This document shows positions 7,428-16,144 of a stretch of DNA of 64,000 nucleotides, piece after piece. The notes beneath the pieces are model-generated. The model had not been told where the DNA came from. It ran no database searches and saw nothing but the letters and a program-made list of their open reading frames with translations. This stretch comes from Akkermansiaceae bacterium (GTDB lineage: Bacteria > Verrucomicrobiota > Verrucomicrobiia > Verrucomicrobiales > Akkermansiaceae): NCBI GenBank assembly GCA_903919975.1, contig CAIXKE010000057.1:1-64000 (forward strand), written 5' to 3'. A program made the position numbers and the translations under genes. Every line of letters starts with the position of its first letter. Position 1 is the stretch's first letter.

Positions 7428-8840
7428 TCAATAGCGGTATTGATCCGCCTTGAACGGGCCGTTCACCGAGACGCCGATGTAGTCGGCTTGCTCGGAAGTG
7501 AGCTTGGTGAGCTTCGCTCCGACCTTGGCGAGGTGGAGTCGGGCAACTTCCTCGTCGAGGTGTTTTGGCAACACGGTGACTTGACCGGCCTTGTATGCGT
7601 CCTTGTTCTTCCAGAGATCGATTTGTGCAAGCGTCTGGTTGGTGAAGCTATTGGACATCACGAAGCTCGGATGGCCGGTGGCACAGCCGAGATTCACTAG
7701 GCGGCCTTCAGCGAGCATGTAAAGGCTGTTACCGGTCGGGAAGGTATACTTGTCCACCTGCGGTTTTATATTCGTCCGAACCACACCCGCAGCATTGTTG
7801 AGCTTGTCGATTTGGATCTCGTTGTCGAAGTGACCGATGTTACAAACGATCGCCTGATCCTTCATCTTCTCCATGTGCTCAAGGCGGATAATGTCCTTGT
7901 TGCCGGTCGTGGTCACATAAATGTCACCCCAACCGAGAGTATCCTCAATGGTGAGCACGCGGAATCCTTCCATTGCCGCTTGGAGCGCGCAGATCGGATC
8001 GACTTCGGTGACGACGACTTGCGCACCTTGGCCCCGGAGAGCTTGAGCGCAGCCCTTGCCGACGTCCCCATAGCCGCAAACCACACCCACCTTACCGGAA
8101 ATCATCACGTCAGTGGCGCGCTTGATGCCGTCCACCAGCGATTCACGGCAACCGTAGAGGTTGTCGAACTTCGACTTGGTTACCGAGTCGTTGACGTTGA
8201 TCGCGGGAACGAGCAGCGTGCCTGCCTTGGCCATTTGATAGAGGCGATGCACCCCGGTGGTCGTTTCCTCGGAAACACCTTTCCAGTCCTTCACGATCTT
8301 CGCGAAGATGCCCGGTTGCTTGACCTTGATGTCCTTAAGCAGATCCTTGATCACCTGTTCCTCATGGCTTTCGGAGGCGGTTTCAATCCAAGTTGAACCG
8401 TTTTCCATTTCGAAACCCTTGTGGATGAGAAGCGTGGCGTCGCCACCGTCATCGACGATGAGCTCCGGCCCAAGGCCGGCTGGATTGACCAGCGCCTGCC
8501 ATGTGCACCACCAATATTCCTCCAGCGTTTCGCCCTTCCAAGCAAACACTGGAAAACCAACGGCGGCGATGGCGGCGGCGGCGTGATCCTGGGTTGAGAA
8601 AATATTGCAGGAAACCCAGCGCACTTCCGCACCGAGATCGGCAAGCGTCTCGATGAGCACCGCCGTCTGAATCGTCATATGCAGCGAGCCCATGATGCGC
8701 ACACCTTGCAGCGGCTTCTCAGGACCATACTTGGCACGGGTCGCCATCAATCCGGGCATTTCATGCTCGGCGATTTCAATTTCCTTACGGCCGAAATCGG
8801 CAAGGCCGATGTCGCGAACTTTGTAGTCGGTAAAACTCAT
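7428..8840 (-). CDS. ahcY: Adenosylhomocysteinase
   Basis: A cytosolic NAD-dependent enzyme splitting S-adenosylhomocysteine into adenosine and homocysteine, which removes the product inhibitor of all SAM-dependent methylation. The 470-aa length is that of the long bacterial type. The NAD-binding motif [10 protein letters not shown] is at about residues 254-263. Substrate-site motifs [28 protein letters not shown] and [17 protein letters not shown] are intact, and the C-terminal FKADQYRY is conserved. It ends in a strong terminator. metK lies 0.5 kb upstream on the same strand, with the four-helix-bundle gene between them, so the two cycle enzymes are physically linked. Confidence 0.97.
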   Translation of the reverse strand: MSFTDYKVRDIGLADFGRKEIEIAEHEMPGLMATRAKYGPEKPLQGVRIMGSLHMTIQTAVLIETLADLGAEVRWVSCNIFSTQDHAAAAIAAVGFPVFAWKGETLEEYWWCTWQALVNPAGLGPELIVDDGGDATLLIHKGFEMENGSTWIETASESHEEQVIKDLLKDIKVKQPGIFAKIVKDWKGVSEETTTGVHRLYQMAKAGTLLVPAINVNDSVTKSKFDNLYGCRESLVDGIKRATDVMISGKVGVVCGYGDVGKGCAQALRGQGAQVVVTEVDPICALQAAMEGFRVLTIEDTLGWGDIYVTTTGNKDIIRLEHMEKMKDQAIVCNIGHFDNEIQIDKLNNAAGVVRTNIKPQVDKYTFPTGNSLYMLAEGRLVNLGCATGHPSFVMSNSFTNQTLAQIDLWKNKDAYKAGQVTVLPKHLDEEVARLHLAKVGAKLTKLTSEQADYIGVSVNGPFKADQYRY

Positions 8841-8885
8841 GGAGTGTTGGTTGGTTGGGGTGTGGTTGAGATTTTATTGGGAGAG

Positions 8886-8923
8886 AGACACAAGACTTTG
8901 AGACACAAGACACAAGACAAGAT
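8886..8923. repeat. Heptamer array (ACAAGAC)n, copy B
   Basis: The words GACACAAGAC and ACAAGACAAGATGAAG form an imperfect 7-bp tandem array. It is the reverse complement of the array on the other side of the four-helix-bundle gene, which it touches on the 3' side. Confidence 0.7.
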
Positions 8924-8929
8924 GAAGAA

Positions 8930-9316
8930 TTAGAAAAAGATGGAGAGAAGACTGTTGATGATTCCTGGACCAACGAGGCGTTTGCGGAGACCTTCGAGCA
9001 TGGAGCTGACTTCCTTGGCTTCCTTGATCAAAGGCATGGCGGCTTCGTTGGTGAAAACGCCGGCGGCCAATCCGATATAGAGTTGGGTCCGAAGCTCACC
9101 AACAGAGCCTTTGGAAATCGCCAGAAAACGCCGGAACTCGCGATCACTATCACGCTCAGCACCTTCAGCAATGTTGGAAGGAACCGATATACAACTCCGC
9201 GCCATCTGATCCCTCAAAGCATATAATTTGATAGGATCGATCAACTTCAACACATCAACAGCAAGACGAGATCCGCGCTTCCAAACTTCCAGCTCCTCAA
9301 ACTGATGAAATGCCAT
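8930..9316 (-). CDS. Four-helix bundle protein (23S rRNA intervening-sequence family)
   Basis: A 128-aa all-helical protein of the S23/four-helix-bundle family. Signature stretches are FEELEVWKRGSRLAVDV at the start, LRDQMARSCISVPSNIAEG in the middle, and FLAISKGSVGELRTQLYIG. Relatives are found inside 23S rRNA intervening sequences, as stand-alone genes in many environmental bacteria, and as the Avd accessory protein of diversity-generating retroelements. Here there is no rRNA and no reverse transcriptase. The gene sits between ahcY and metK and is enclosed by inverted heptamer arrays, suggesting it arrived as a small cassette. Its molecular function is not known. Confidence 0.9.
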   Translation of the reverse strand: MAFHQFEELEVWKRGSRLAVDVLKLIDPIKLYALRDQMARSCISVPSNIAEGAERDSDREFRRFLAISKGSVGELRTQLYIGLAAGVFTNEAAMPLIKEAKEVSSMLEGLRKRLVGPGIINSLLSIFF

Positions 9317-9332
9317 AACGGTATCTTCTCTA

Positions 9333-9377
9333 GTCTTGTCTTGTGTCTTATGTCTTATGTCTTGCAGTCTTGTGTCT
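9333..9377. repeat. Heptamer array (GTCTTGT/GTCTTAT)n, copy C
   Basis: The sequence GTCTTGTCTTGTGTCTTATG and onward to GCAGTCTTGTGTCT is a 7-bp-period array lying just upstream of the four-helix-bundle gene and downstream of metK. It is inverted relative to copy B. Confidence 0.75.
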
Positions 9378-9384
9378 GTCGGCC

Positions 9385-10581
9385 TCAGCCGACCGCCTTC
9401 TTCAGCGCGGCGACCTTATCCGTCTTCTCCCATGGGAGATCCGCGTCTTCCTTGCCGAAGTGGCCGTAGTTGGTGGACTTGGAGTAGATCGGGCGGAGCA
9501 GGTTGAGCTGTTTGACGATGTCCGCAGGCTTGAAGGAAAACACTTTAAGAATACCCGCGAGGATTTTCTCATCGCTAGCAGTGCCGGTGCCGAAGGTATC
9601 GACGTGCACGCTCACTGGAAGCGGGTGGCCGATGGCATAGGCGAACTGCACCTCGCACTTGGTCGCGAGTCCTGCGGCAACCACATTCTTGGCGACCCAG
9701 CGACCCATGTAGGCCGCGGAACGATCGACCTTCGACGGGTCCTTGCCGGAAAACGCACCGCCACCATGGCGACCGGTGCCGCCATAGGTATCAACGATGA
9801 TCTTGCGACCGGTTAGGCCGGAGTCGCCTTGAGGGCCGCCGATCACAAAATTACCGGTCGGATTGATAAGATACTCGGTGTCCTTGGTGAGCATGTTTTT
9901 CGGCAACACTTTCTTGATCACCTGCTCGATGCAGAATTTCTCAATTTCGGCGTGCTTCACGCTCGCCGCATGCTGGGTGGAAATCACCACATTGACGATG
10001 CGGGTCGGGCGGCCATTGACATATTCGACGGAAACCTGCGATTTCGCATCCGGGCGCAGCCACTTGGCGAGTTTGCCCGCCTTGCGGATGCGGGTCAGTT
10101 CGCGGCCGAGGCGATGCGCAAACATGATCGGCGCAGGCATCAACTCCGGCGTCTCGTCACAAGCGAAACCAAACATGATGCCTTGGTCACCCGCGCCTTG
10201 CTCACCGGTTTTCTTGCCTGCCGCCTTCTTCGCATCCACGCCTTGGGCGATGTCCGGCGATTGAGTAGTCAGATAGTTGTTAATGAAAATCTTGTCAGCG
10301 TGGAATACATCGTCGTCGTTCGTGTAGCCAATGCCGCGCACGGCATCGCGAATCACTTTCTCGACGTTGATCACCGATCCGATTGGCTTCTGACCGATTT
10401 TCGGAATGGTGATTTCACCGCCCACGACCACCATATTGCTCTTCACAAAGGTTTCGCAGGCTACGCGGCTTTTGGGATCGATCGCGAGGCAGGCGTCGAG
10501 AATTGCATCGGAAATCGTGTCACAAACTTTGTCTGGATGACCTTCGCCAACGGATTCGGAGGAAAAAATGTAGGTGCTCAT
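9385..10581 (-). CDS. metK: S-adenosylmethionine synthetase
   Basis: A 398-aa enzyme making SAM from methionine and ATP in the cytosol. The ATP motif [10 protein letters not shown] is near residue 15, the P-loop-like [20 protein letters not shown] near residue 260, and [16 protein letters not shown] in between. The start at 10581 ([17 protein letters not shown]) was preferred over the track start at 10608 because it matches the family N-terminus. It is divergent from an ArsR-methyltransferase fusion with only 57 bases between the start codons, which makes direct regulation by that protein plausible. No SAM riboswitch fits in that gap. Confidence 0.97.
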   Translation of the reverse strand: MSTYIFSSESVGEGHPDKVCDTISDAILDACLAIDPKSRVACETFVKSNMVVVGGEITIPKIGQKPIGSVINVEKVIRDAVRGIGYTNDDDVFHADKIFINNYLTTQSPDIAQGVDAKKAAGKKTGEQGAGDQGIMFGFACDETPELMPAPIMFAHRLGRELTRIRKAGKLAKWLRPDAKSQVSVEYVNGRPTRIVNVVISTQHAASVKHAEIEKFCIEQVIKKVLPKNMLTKDTEYLINPTGNFVIGGPQGDSGLTGRKIIVDTYGGTGRHGGGAFSGKDPSKVDRSAAYMGRWVAKNVVAAGLATKCEVQFAYAIGHPLPVSVHVDTFGTGTASDEKILAGILKVFSFKPADIVKQLNLLRPIYSKSTNYGHFGKEDADLPWEKTDKVAALKKAVG

Positions 10582-10638
10582 GTGGTTTGTTAAATTTCGT
10601 ATCGTCAAATCGTGATGCGTTGATATAAACGCCCCGCC
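10582..10638. promoter_or_regulatory. Divergent metK / ArsR-methyltransferase control region
   Basis: The 57-base gap between two divergent ATGs must hold both promoters. It is AT-rich and contains ATCGTCAAATCGTGAT, an imperfect symmetric or repeated ATCGT element, and TATAAA at 10624-10629, which could be the -10 of the regulator. It is a plausible operator but no consensus was matched. Confidence 0.45.
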
Positions 10639-11556
10639 ATGGCGTCAATGCTGAAATCCCTAAAATTGCTTTCCGATCCCACCCGCCTGCGAATTCTCAT
10701 GCTGGTGGGCAGCGAAGCGCTGTCGGTGGCCGAGCTCCAAGAGATTCTCGGCATGGGGCAGAGCCGGATTTCCACGCAACTTTCCCAACTCAAAACCGCC
10801 GGACTCGTAACCGACGAGCGCAGCGGAAAAAACAACATGTATTCCTGCACCGCCGCCAAGGACTTGCTGGAGGTCGCTCAATTGGCGGCCGAGGAAGTCC
10901 CGGAAGTCGCGGCAGACAGAGCCTCACTCCGCCATCTTCTTCGGAAACGCAGGGACACCGCGCGCGCTTATTTTGACGAACTCGCCGGTCGCTTCGGCAA
11001 GGACTACGTGCCCGGCCGCTCGTGGAAGGCTCTCGCCGAGGCGCTGATCAAGGTGCTCAACTACAAAATCGTCGCCGACCTCGGTGCCGGCGAAGGAACC
11101 CTCGCCCAACTCCTGGCCCAACGCGCCGAAAAAGTCATCGCCGTGGACCTTTCTCCTAAAATGGTGGAGTTCGGACAGGCCCTTGCCGTGCAGAATGGCC
11201 TTAGCAATTTGGAATACCGCATCGGCGATATCGAAGCCCCACCGATCGATGAACAATCCCTCGATCTCGCGATTCTCAGTCAAGCGCTTCATCACGCCGA
11301 ACACCCCCAGCTCGCGATCGACTCCGCGTTCCGCATCCTCAAGCCCGGCGGCCGGCTCATCGTTCTCGACCTCCTTCAGCACAGTTTTGATGAAGCCCGC
11401 GAACTCTACGCCGACCGCTGGCTCGGCTTCTCGGAGAGCGTGCTCGCCTCAATGCTCGAAAAATCCGGGTTTACCGAGATCGAAACCGTGGTCGCCGACC
11501 GGGAAACCAGCGCCCCGAATTTCCAGACGCTTCTCGGCATCGGCACGCGCCCGTGA
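10639..11556 (+). CDS. ArsR-family regulator fused to SAM-dependent methyltransferase
   Basis: A 305-aa fusion. Residues 1-85 form a winged helix-turn-helix of ArsR type ([52 protein letters not shown]). From about residue 145 a class I methyltransferase follows: motif [16 protein letters not shown], an acidic [14 protein letters not shown], and the post-motif [16 protein letters not shown] and [14 protein letters not shown]. This architecture, divergent from metK and close to ahcY, matches the regulators proposed to sense S-adenosylhomocysteine (SahR-like) in Proteobacteria, where the methyltransferase fold can act as ligand sensor. No arsenic genes are nearby. Assignment as a regulator of the methyl cycle is inference from context. 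Confidence 0.88.
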   Translation: MASMLKSLKLLSDPTRLRILMLVGSEALSVAELQEILGMGQSRISTQLSQLKTAGLVTDERSGKNNMYSCTAAKDLLEVAQLAAEEVPEVAADRASLRHLLRKRRDTARAYFDELAGRFGKDYVPGRSWKALAEALIKVLNYKIVADLGAGEGTLAQLLAQRAEKVIAVDLSPKMVEFGQALAVQNGLSNLEYRIGDIEAPPIDEQSLDLAILSQALHHAEHPQLAIDSAFRILKPGGRLIVLDLLQHSFDEARELYADRWLGFSESVLASMLEKSGFTEIETVVADRETSAPNFQTLLGIGTRP

Positions 11557-11684
11557 GATCCGGAGGCCTCGATGCGGAATCCAATTCGGCACGTTATCCG
11601 CACCGTGATCCGCAGAGCCTCAAGACTTTTACTTCGGCCTGATAGGCCGCAAACCTGAACCATGCCTCCCGCTTGCACTTCCGG

Positions 11685-11713
11685 TTGAATCCGGACCTGA
11701 AGCGGGTTAAAAT
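11685..11713 (+). promoter_or_regulatory. Sigma-70-type promoter of the histidine kinase cassette
   Basis: A TTGAAT box, a 17-base spacer and TAAAAT precede the kinase ATG (11778) by about 65 bases. A short GGCCTGATAGGCC hairpin just upstream (11636-11648) may end the previous transcript. Confidence 0.5.
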
Positions 11714-11777
11714 GCATTGTCTCATTTGCTTTACCCACCAAGCAAAGTCTCCTCCCCTCACTCATCCTGAAACCGCC

Positions 11778-13610
11778 ATGACCTCCTCACGCGGCACCAA
11801 CACAAGTTCAGCGAATAAAATCCAATCGCTGCGGCGGCGAGCGGATGCGATCCTTCGCAATAAAGTGCCTCAATCACCCGAGGAGTTCGATACGATGAAA
11901 CCCGAGGAAATCCGGCAATTGCTGCATGATCTGCAAGTCTCACAAATCGAACTTCAGCTGCAAAATGAAGAACTTCAGAGAGCGCAGTCGGATGCCGAGG
12001 CATCGCGCACACGATATTTCGAACTCTATCACCTCGCCCCCGTAGGCTACTGCACACTGCATGCGCAGGGCTCGATTTTAGAGGCCAACTTCACCGCAGC
12101 CACGCTGCTTGACCTGCCGCGCGGCGAGCTGCTGAAGCTACCGTTCAGCCGTTTCATCTTCAACGAAGATCAGGACATCTATTATTTACACCGCAAAAAA
12201 CTTCTTGAAACGGGCTCGCAGCAATCCTGCGAATTGCGAATGGTGAAACACAACGGCAGTCAATTCTGGGCGCATTTGGAATCCACCGTGCGACGGAGTG
12301 CCGCCAACGAGACGGAGATCCACTGTGTGCTCAACGACGTCACCGCAAGCCGGCAGGACCAACTCTTGTTAGCATGGGAAAAAGACGCTTTGGAATGGAT
12401 CGTCCCTGCGAAATCGTTGTCTGAGATTCTGGACGGACTGATGCTTGGCCTGGAGAAGCAAACACCCGATGCCCTCTGCTCGGTCCTCCTGCTCGATGAA
12501 GATGGCATCCATCTCCGGCATGGCGCGGCACCCAGTCTTCCGGATGCCTATAACCGCGCCATCAACGGCATCACCATCGGTCCGGCGGTCGGCTCCTGCG
12601 GCACGGCGGCCTATGAAAACCGCCAGGTCATCGTTTCTGACATTGGCCACGATCCGCTGTGGGCGAATTTCCGCGAACTGGCACTCAACAACGGTCTGCG
12701 CGCCTGTTGGTCCACCCCACTTCGCTCACGCTATGACAAACCCCTCGGCACTTTCGCCATCTATTATCACGAACCGCGCCAGCCCACCGCAGCCGAAATG
12801 GAAGTGATCGAGCGGGCCACCCACATCGTCAGCATCGCCATCGAACGCGCTCGTGATGAAGAGGAAATCCGCAAGTTCAACGCGGAACTCGAACAACGCG
12901 TCAAAGATCGCACGATGGAACTGCAAGCCACCAACGAAGAATTGGAATCCTTCAGCTACTCGGTCTCACACGACCTCCGCGCGCCGCTGCGGGCGATGGA
13001 TGGCTTCTCGCGCATGGTGCTCACCGACTGCGCCGAACGGCTCGATGAAAATGGTCGGCGCATGCTCGGCGTGATTCACAGTGAAGCTCAACGCATGGGA
13101 CAATTAATTGACGACTTGCTCGCATTTTCGCGTCTCAATCGTCAACCCATCGAACCGACGCGCATCAACATGGCGGGCATCGCCCGTGAGGTCTTCGAGG
13201 AGCTGGCGGCAGCGATCCCGGAGCGCAAACTGCACTTGAACTTACACCCGCTGCCACCTGTCCGCGGTGCCGAAGCGATGATCCGACAAGTGTGGGTGAA
13301 TCTCATCAGCAATGCCATCAAGTTCACGCGCGACCGGAAGATCGGCGAGATCGAAATCAATACGCGCAAGAATGGTCCTGACGAGAGAATCTATTACGTC
13401 AAAGACAATGGGGCGGGCTTCGAGATGCGGCATGCGGAAAAACTGTTCGGAGTCTTCCAACGTTTGCACAATCAGCAGGAATTCCCGGGAACCGGCATCG
13501 GCCTCGCGCTGGTCAAGCGCATCATTCAACGGCACGGCGGCCGCGTCTGGGCGGAGGCGGAAATTGATCGCGGAGCCACCTTTTATTTCACCCTTCCAAA
13601 TTCAAAATGA
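11778..13610 (+). CDS. PAS-GAF sensor histidine kinase
   Basis: A 610-aa soluble kinase with no membrane segment. It has an N-terminal coiled coil (EEIRQLLHDLQVSQIELQLQ), a PAS domain (RYFELYHLAPVGYCTLHAQG, about residues 75-195), a GAF domain (about 210-375, including GPAVGSCGTAAYENRQVIV) and a HisKA with FSYSVSHDLRAPLRAMDGF, where the His is the phosphorylation site. The HATPase has an N-box WVNLISNAIKFT, DNGAGFEM and GTGIGLALVKRIIQRHGG. This HisKA/HATPase type is that of bacteriophytochrome-like kinases, but no chromophore Cys context is obvious in the GAF. The track start at 11673 lies upstream of the likely promoter -10, so 11778 was chosen. The stop overlaps the receiver gene (ATGA). 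Confidence 0.93.
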   Translation: MTSSRGTNTSSANKIQSLRRRADAILRNKVPQSPEEFDTMKPEEIRQLLHDLQVSQIELQLQNEELQRAQSDAEASRTRYFELYHLAPVGYCTLHAQGSILEANFTAATLLDLPRGELLKLPFSRFIFNEDQDIYYLHRKKLLETGSQQSCELRMVKHNGSQFWAHLESTVRRSAANETEIHCVLNDVTASRQDQLLLAWEKDALEWIVPAKSLSEILDGLMLGLEKQTPDALCSVLLLDEDGIHLRHGAAPSLPDAYNRAINGITIGPAVGSCGTAAYENRQVIVSDIGHDPLWANFRELALNNGLRACWSTPLRSRYDKPLGTFAIYYHEPRQPTAAEMEVIERATHIVSIAIERARDEEEIRKFNAELEQRVKDRTMELQATNEELESFSYSVSHDLRAPLRAMDGFSRMVLTDCAERLDENGRRMLGVIHSEAQRMGQLIDDLLAFSRLNRQPIEPTRINMAGIAREVFEELAAAIPERKLHLNLHPLPPVRGAEAMIRQVWVNLISNAIKFTRDRKIGEIEINTRKNGPDERIYYVKDNGAGFEMRHAEKLFGVFQRLHNQQEFPGTGIGLALVKRIIQRHGGRVWAEAEIDRGATFYFTLPNSK

Positions 13611-14047
13611 TAACTCACTCGCCAGAGACGCTCCTCGTCGAAGACAATCCGTATGACGCGGAACTGGTAATCCACACCCTGCAGCATTCCTGTCTCGCAA
13701 ACCATCTGGTGCATGTTTCCGACGGCCAAAGCGCACTCGATTTCCTGTTTGGAACCGGCTTGTATGAGGGCCGCAATGTTCAGGAGCAACCCAAAGTCGT
13801 GTTTCTCGACTTAAAGCTTCCGAAGCTTGATGGCCTTGAAGTTCTGCGTCGAATCCGCGCGGACAAACGCACACAGCTGGTGCCTGTGGTGATATTAACT
13901 TCCTCGCGTGAGGATTGTGACATCGTCGCCAGCTATCAACTCGGAGCCAATAGCTACATCGTCAAACCGGTTGACTTTGATGCCTTCACCGAGACCGTCA
14001 CGAAGACGGTTTTGTATTGGCTGAAAACCAATGTGGCTCACCACTAA
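13607..14047 (+). CDS. Single-domain response regulator (Rcp1-like)
   Basis: A 146-aa stand-alone receiver. The acidic pocket is LLVEDNPYDAELV, the phospho-acceptor Asp is in VVFLDLKLPKLDGLEVLR, followed by the Thr/Ser switch VVILTSSRED and the Lys of SYIVKPVDFDAF. The extended loop after the phospho-Asp and the NPYDAEL start are those of Rcp1-like partners of phytochrome-type kinases. It overlaps the kinase by four bases, which implies coupled translation and a direct phosphotransfer pair. Having no output domain, it probably passes the signal to another protein, for example the next gene. Confidence 0.93.
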   Translation: MITHSPETLLVEDNPYDAELVIHTLQHSCLANHLVHVSDGQSALDFLFGTGLYEGRNVQEQPKVVFLDLKLPKLDGLEVLRRIRADKRTQLVPVVILTSSREDCDIVASYQLGANSYIVKPVDFDAFTETVTKTVLYWLKTNVAHH

Positions 14048-14060
14048 TAGATCAGCCTCT

Positions 14061-15347
14061 ATGACCTCCCCCCCGAAACTCCGCATCCTATCACTTGAGG
14101 ACTCCGCCCTTGATGCCGAGCTCATCCAGCGCGAACTCCAACGGGCAGAACTCGACTATCTTTGGAACCGCGTGCAAACCCGTCCCGATTACGAACGCGC
14201 GATCCAAGAATTCCAACCCGAACTCATCCTTGCCGATTACAAGCTGCCGGCCTTCGATGGCGCACAGGCTCTCGCAATGGCCAAGAAACTTTGTCCGGAT
14301 GTTCCGGTGATCGTGATTTCCGGAGCGGTTGGCGAGGAAACCGCCGTGGAATTGCTTAAAACCGGCGCAACGGATTTCGTGTTGAAAGACCGCCTCGGGC
14401 GCCTGGTCCCCGCAGTGAAACGGGCATTGCGGGAGGTGGAATCGCAGCAAGCACGCCGCAAGGCGGAGGCCGACCTGCGCACACTCAATGCACAACTCGA
14501 ACATCGCGTAGCCGAGCGCACCCGTGAGCTGTGGGAGAAAAATACGATCATGGAGGAAGATCTGGAAATGGCGCGTGAACTCCAGATGGCATTCCTCCCT
14601 TCCCGCTTCCCGACCATTCCGCGCGGTGCTTCAGAGACGACGAGCGCGGTAAGGTTTTGCAGCCTGTTTCATCCGAGCAGTTCTGTTAGCGGTGATTTTT
14701 ACAATATCGTGCGAATCTCGGATACCTCCGTCGGCATCTTTATCTGCGACGTGATGGGCCACGGCGTACGGGCGGCGCTGGTGACGGCCATCATGCGGGC
14801 TTTGGAGGAACAAGTGGGCGAAGCCGCCGCCAATCCGGGCGCCCTCCTCACTCAAATGAATCACTCGTTGCGCGACATCTTGCGCCAACTCGCGACCACC
14901 CTGTTCGCCACTGCCTGCTATATCGTCGTCGATATCGCCACCGGGCGCCTCACCTTTGCCAATGCAGGTCATCCGAAGCCGCTCCTCGTGCGTCAGGCGA
15001 CCAAGACGGTCGAGATTATCGGAGTGGATCGCAAAAACGGCCCGGCACTGGGATTAATCGATAATATATCTTACCAAACATATCAACTCACGTTGGCCGA
15101 AGGAGATCTCGTTCTAGCTTTCACCGATGGACTCTTCGAGGTGGAGAACACGCAATCTCAAGCCTATAGCGAAGCACGTCTGCGGGAAGCGATCCAACAA
15201 CGTGTGGGTCTGCCACTCACCAAACTCGTGCACGAGGTTTCCCACGAGATCGAGGATTTCGCACAAGGACGGGAATTCACCGATGACGTCTGCCTTGTCG
15301 GCATGGAGATCGCATGGCTGCTTGCCTGCATCGCAGGAGCCGCGTGA
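14061..15347 (+). CDS. Response regulator with SpoIIE/RsbU-type PP2C phosphatase output
   Basis: A 428-aa protein. The receiver occupies residues 1-125 (ILSLEDSALDAELIQ, LILADYKLPAFDG, VIVISGAVGEETAVE, FVLKDRLGRL). A coiled-coil linker follows (LNAQLEHRVAERTRELWEK), then a PPM/SpoIIE phosphatase domain with both metal motifs, SSVSGDFYNIVRI and ICDVMGHGVRAALVTAIM, and the C-terminal LAFTDGLFEVEN and EFTDDVCLVGMEI. Such proteins usually dephosphorylate an anti-sigma-factor antagonist in partner-switching systems; no STAS or anti-sigma gene is adjacent. The ATG at 14061 was chosen, which leaves 13 bases after the preceding stop. Confidence 0.93.
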   Translation: MTSPPKLRILSLEDSALDAELIQRELQRAELDYLWNRVQTRPDYERAIQEFQPELILADYKLPAFDGAQALAMAKKLCPDVPVIVISGAVGEETAVELLKTGATDFVLKDRLGRLVPAVKRALREVESQQARRKAEADLRTLNAQLEHRVAERTRELWEKNTIMEEDLEMARELQMAFLPSRFPTIPRGASETTSAVRFCSLFHPSSSVSGDFYNIVRISDTSVGIFICDVMGHGVRAALVTAIMRALEEQVGEAAANPGALLTQMNHSLRDILRQLATTLFATACYIVVDIATGRLTFANAGHPKPLLVRQATKTVEIIGVDRKNGPALGLIDNISYQTYQLTLAEGDLVLAFTDGLFEVENTQSQAYSEARLREAIQQRVGLPLTKLVHEVSHEIEDFAQGREFTDDVCLVGMEIAWLLACIAGAA

Positions 15348-15362
15348 AACTGATCGGACCGC

Positions 15363-16127
15363 TCACGCAAGCATGTCTCGGGTGACGCGGTAACTCGCGG
15401 CACAGCGCGGACATTGGATTTTGATGGTATCCGAGTCTTCGAAAAGATCATCAAGACGATTCTTCCACCCGCCGAGCACCGGCAGGATTTTATCCAGCGT
15501 GCAGCCGCAATGGAATCGGAAGCGGCGGATTTCCAGAACTTTGGTTTCCTCGGCTTGATCAATGTTGGAAACCGCATCCTCATCGAGTCCCTCAAACCAT
15601 TCCAAATCACAATCCGGTTGCGCGGCGACGAGCACGAAGTTCTCATCCTCCAACCGGAATGCGCGGGCCGGGCGCTGTTCGGATTGATCGTAGAATTGGG
15701 AAATCCAAGCGATCGGATCTTTGCCAATCACTTCCATGGTGGAGGTGCGAGGTTCCGGCAGATTCGGCGATGTGGTTTGCGCGTAGAAGAAATTACGGTC
15801 CGGCTCACGAACATCCTCGGTGAAGATCCGGCCGGTAATTGCTTCTTCTTTTGAGCTGCCTGTGACGAACAAATTCATTCGCGGTGCGCGCAGATTCGCC
15901 GTCCAAGCAGTGGTTTCCGCCCACGGTCTTGCCACCAAGTGCAGCGCAAGCATGGCCAGGGCATCCTTGAGTATCTGGTCCAGCTCGGCGACGTGCCGGA
16001 TGCCGTGCTGCATGAGGTGCAGATAATAGTCGGTATAAATCGGCGTGAACTGACCTCGAATGACCAACGCATTGCGATGACGCACGAAAACAGATTCAAT
16101 CTTGGTGAAATCTTCGGGGCTTTCCAT
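15363..16127 (-). CDS. Hsp33-like redox chaperone, divergent
   Basis: A 254-aa protein whose C-terminus carries the Hsp33 zinc-switch pattern, C-x-C (FRFHCGCTLDKILPVLGGW) then CxxC (IKIQCPRCAASYRV). The N-terminal two thirds follows the Hsp33 layout: an RGQFTPIYTDYYLHLMQHG start, a helix with AELDQILKDALAMLALHLV, then TANLRAPRMNLFVTG. In known Hsp33 the four Cys bind zinc and oxidation turns on holdase activity. Overall similarity is low, so the substrate-binding part may differ. It starts 17 bases after the GT4-HAD gene and likely ends that operon. Confidence 0.75.
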   Translation of the reverse strand: MESPEDFTKIESVFVRHRNALVIRGQFTPIYTDYYLHLMQHGIRHVAELDQILKDALAMLALHLVARPWAETTAWTANLRAPRMNLFVTGSSKEEAITGRIFTEDVREPDRNFFYAQTTSPNLPEPRTSTMEVIGKDPIAWISQFYDQSEQRPARAFRLEDENFVLVAAQPDCDLEWFEGLDEDAVSNIDQAEETKVLEIRRFRFHCGCTLDKILPVLGGWKNRLDDLFEDSDTIKIQCPRCAASYRVTRDMLA

Positions 16128-16144
16128 GGTGGTATTGATAATAC

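Noticed and set aside
8886-9377. Heptamer arrays as a CRISPR
   Set aside because: The repeat unit is 7 bp with no spacers, so it does not have CRISPR structure.
10582-10638. SAM riboswitch before metK
   Set aside because: The 57-base gap is too short and no conserved core was visible.
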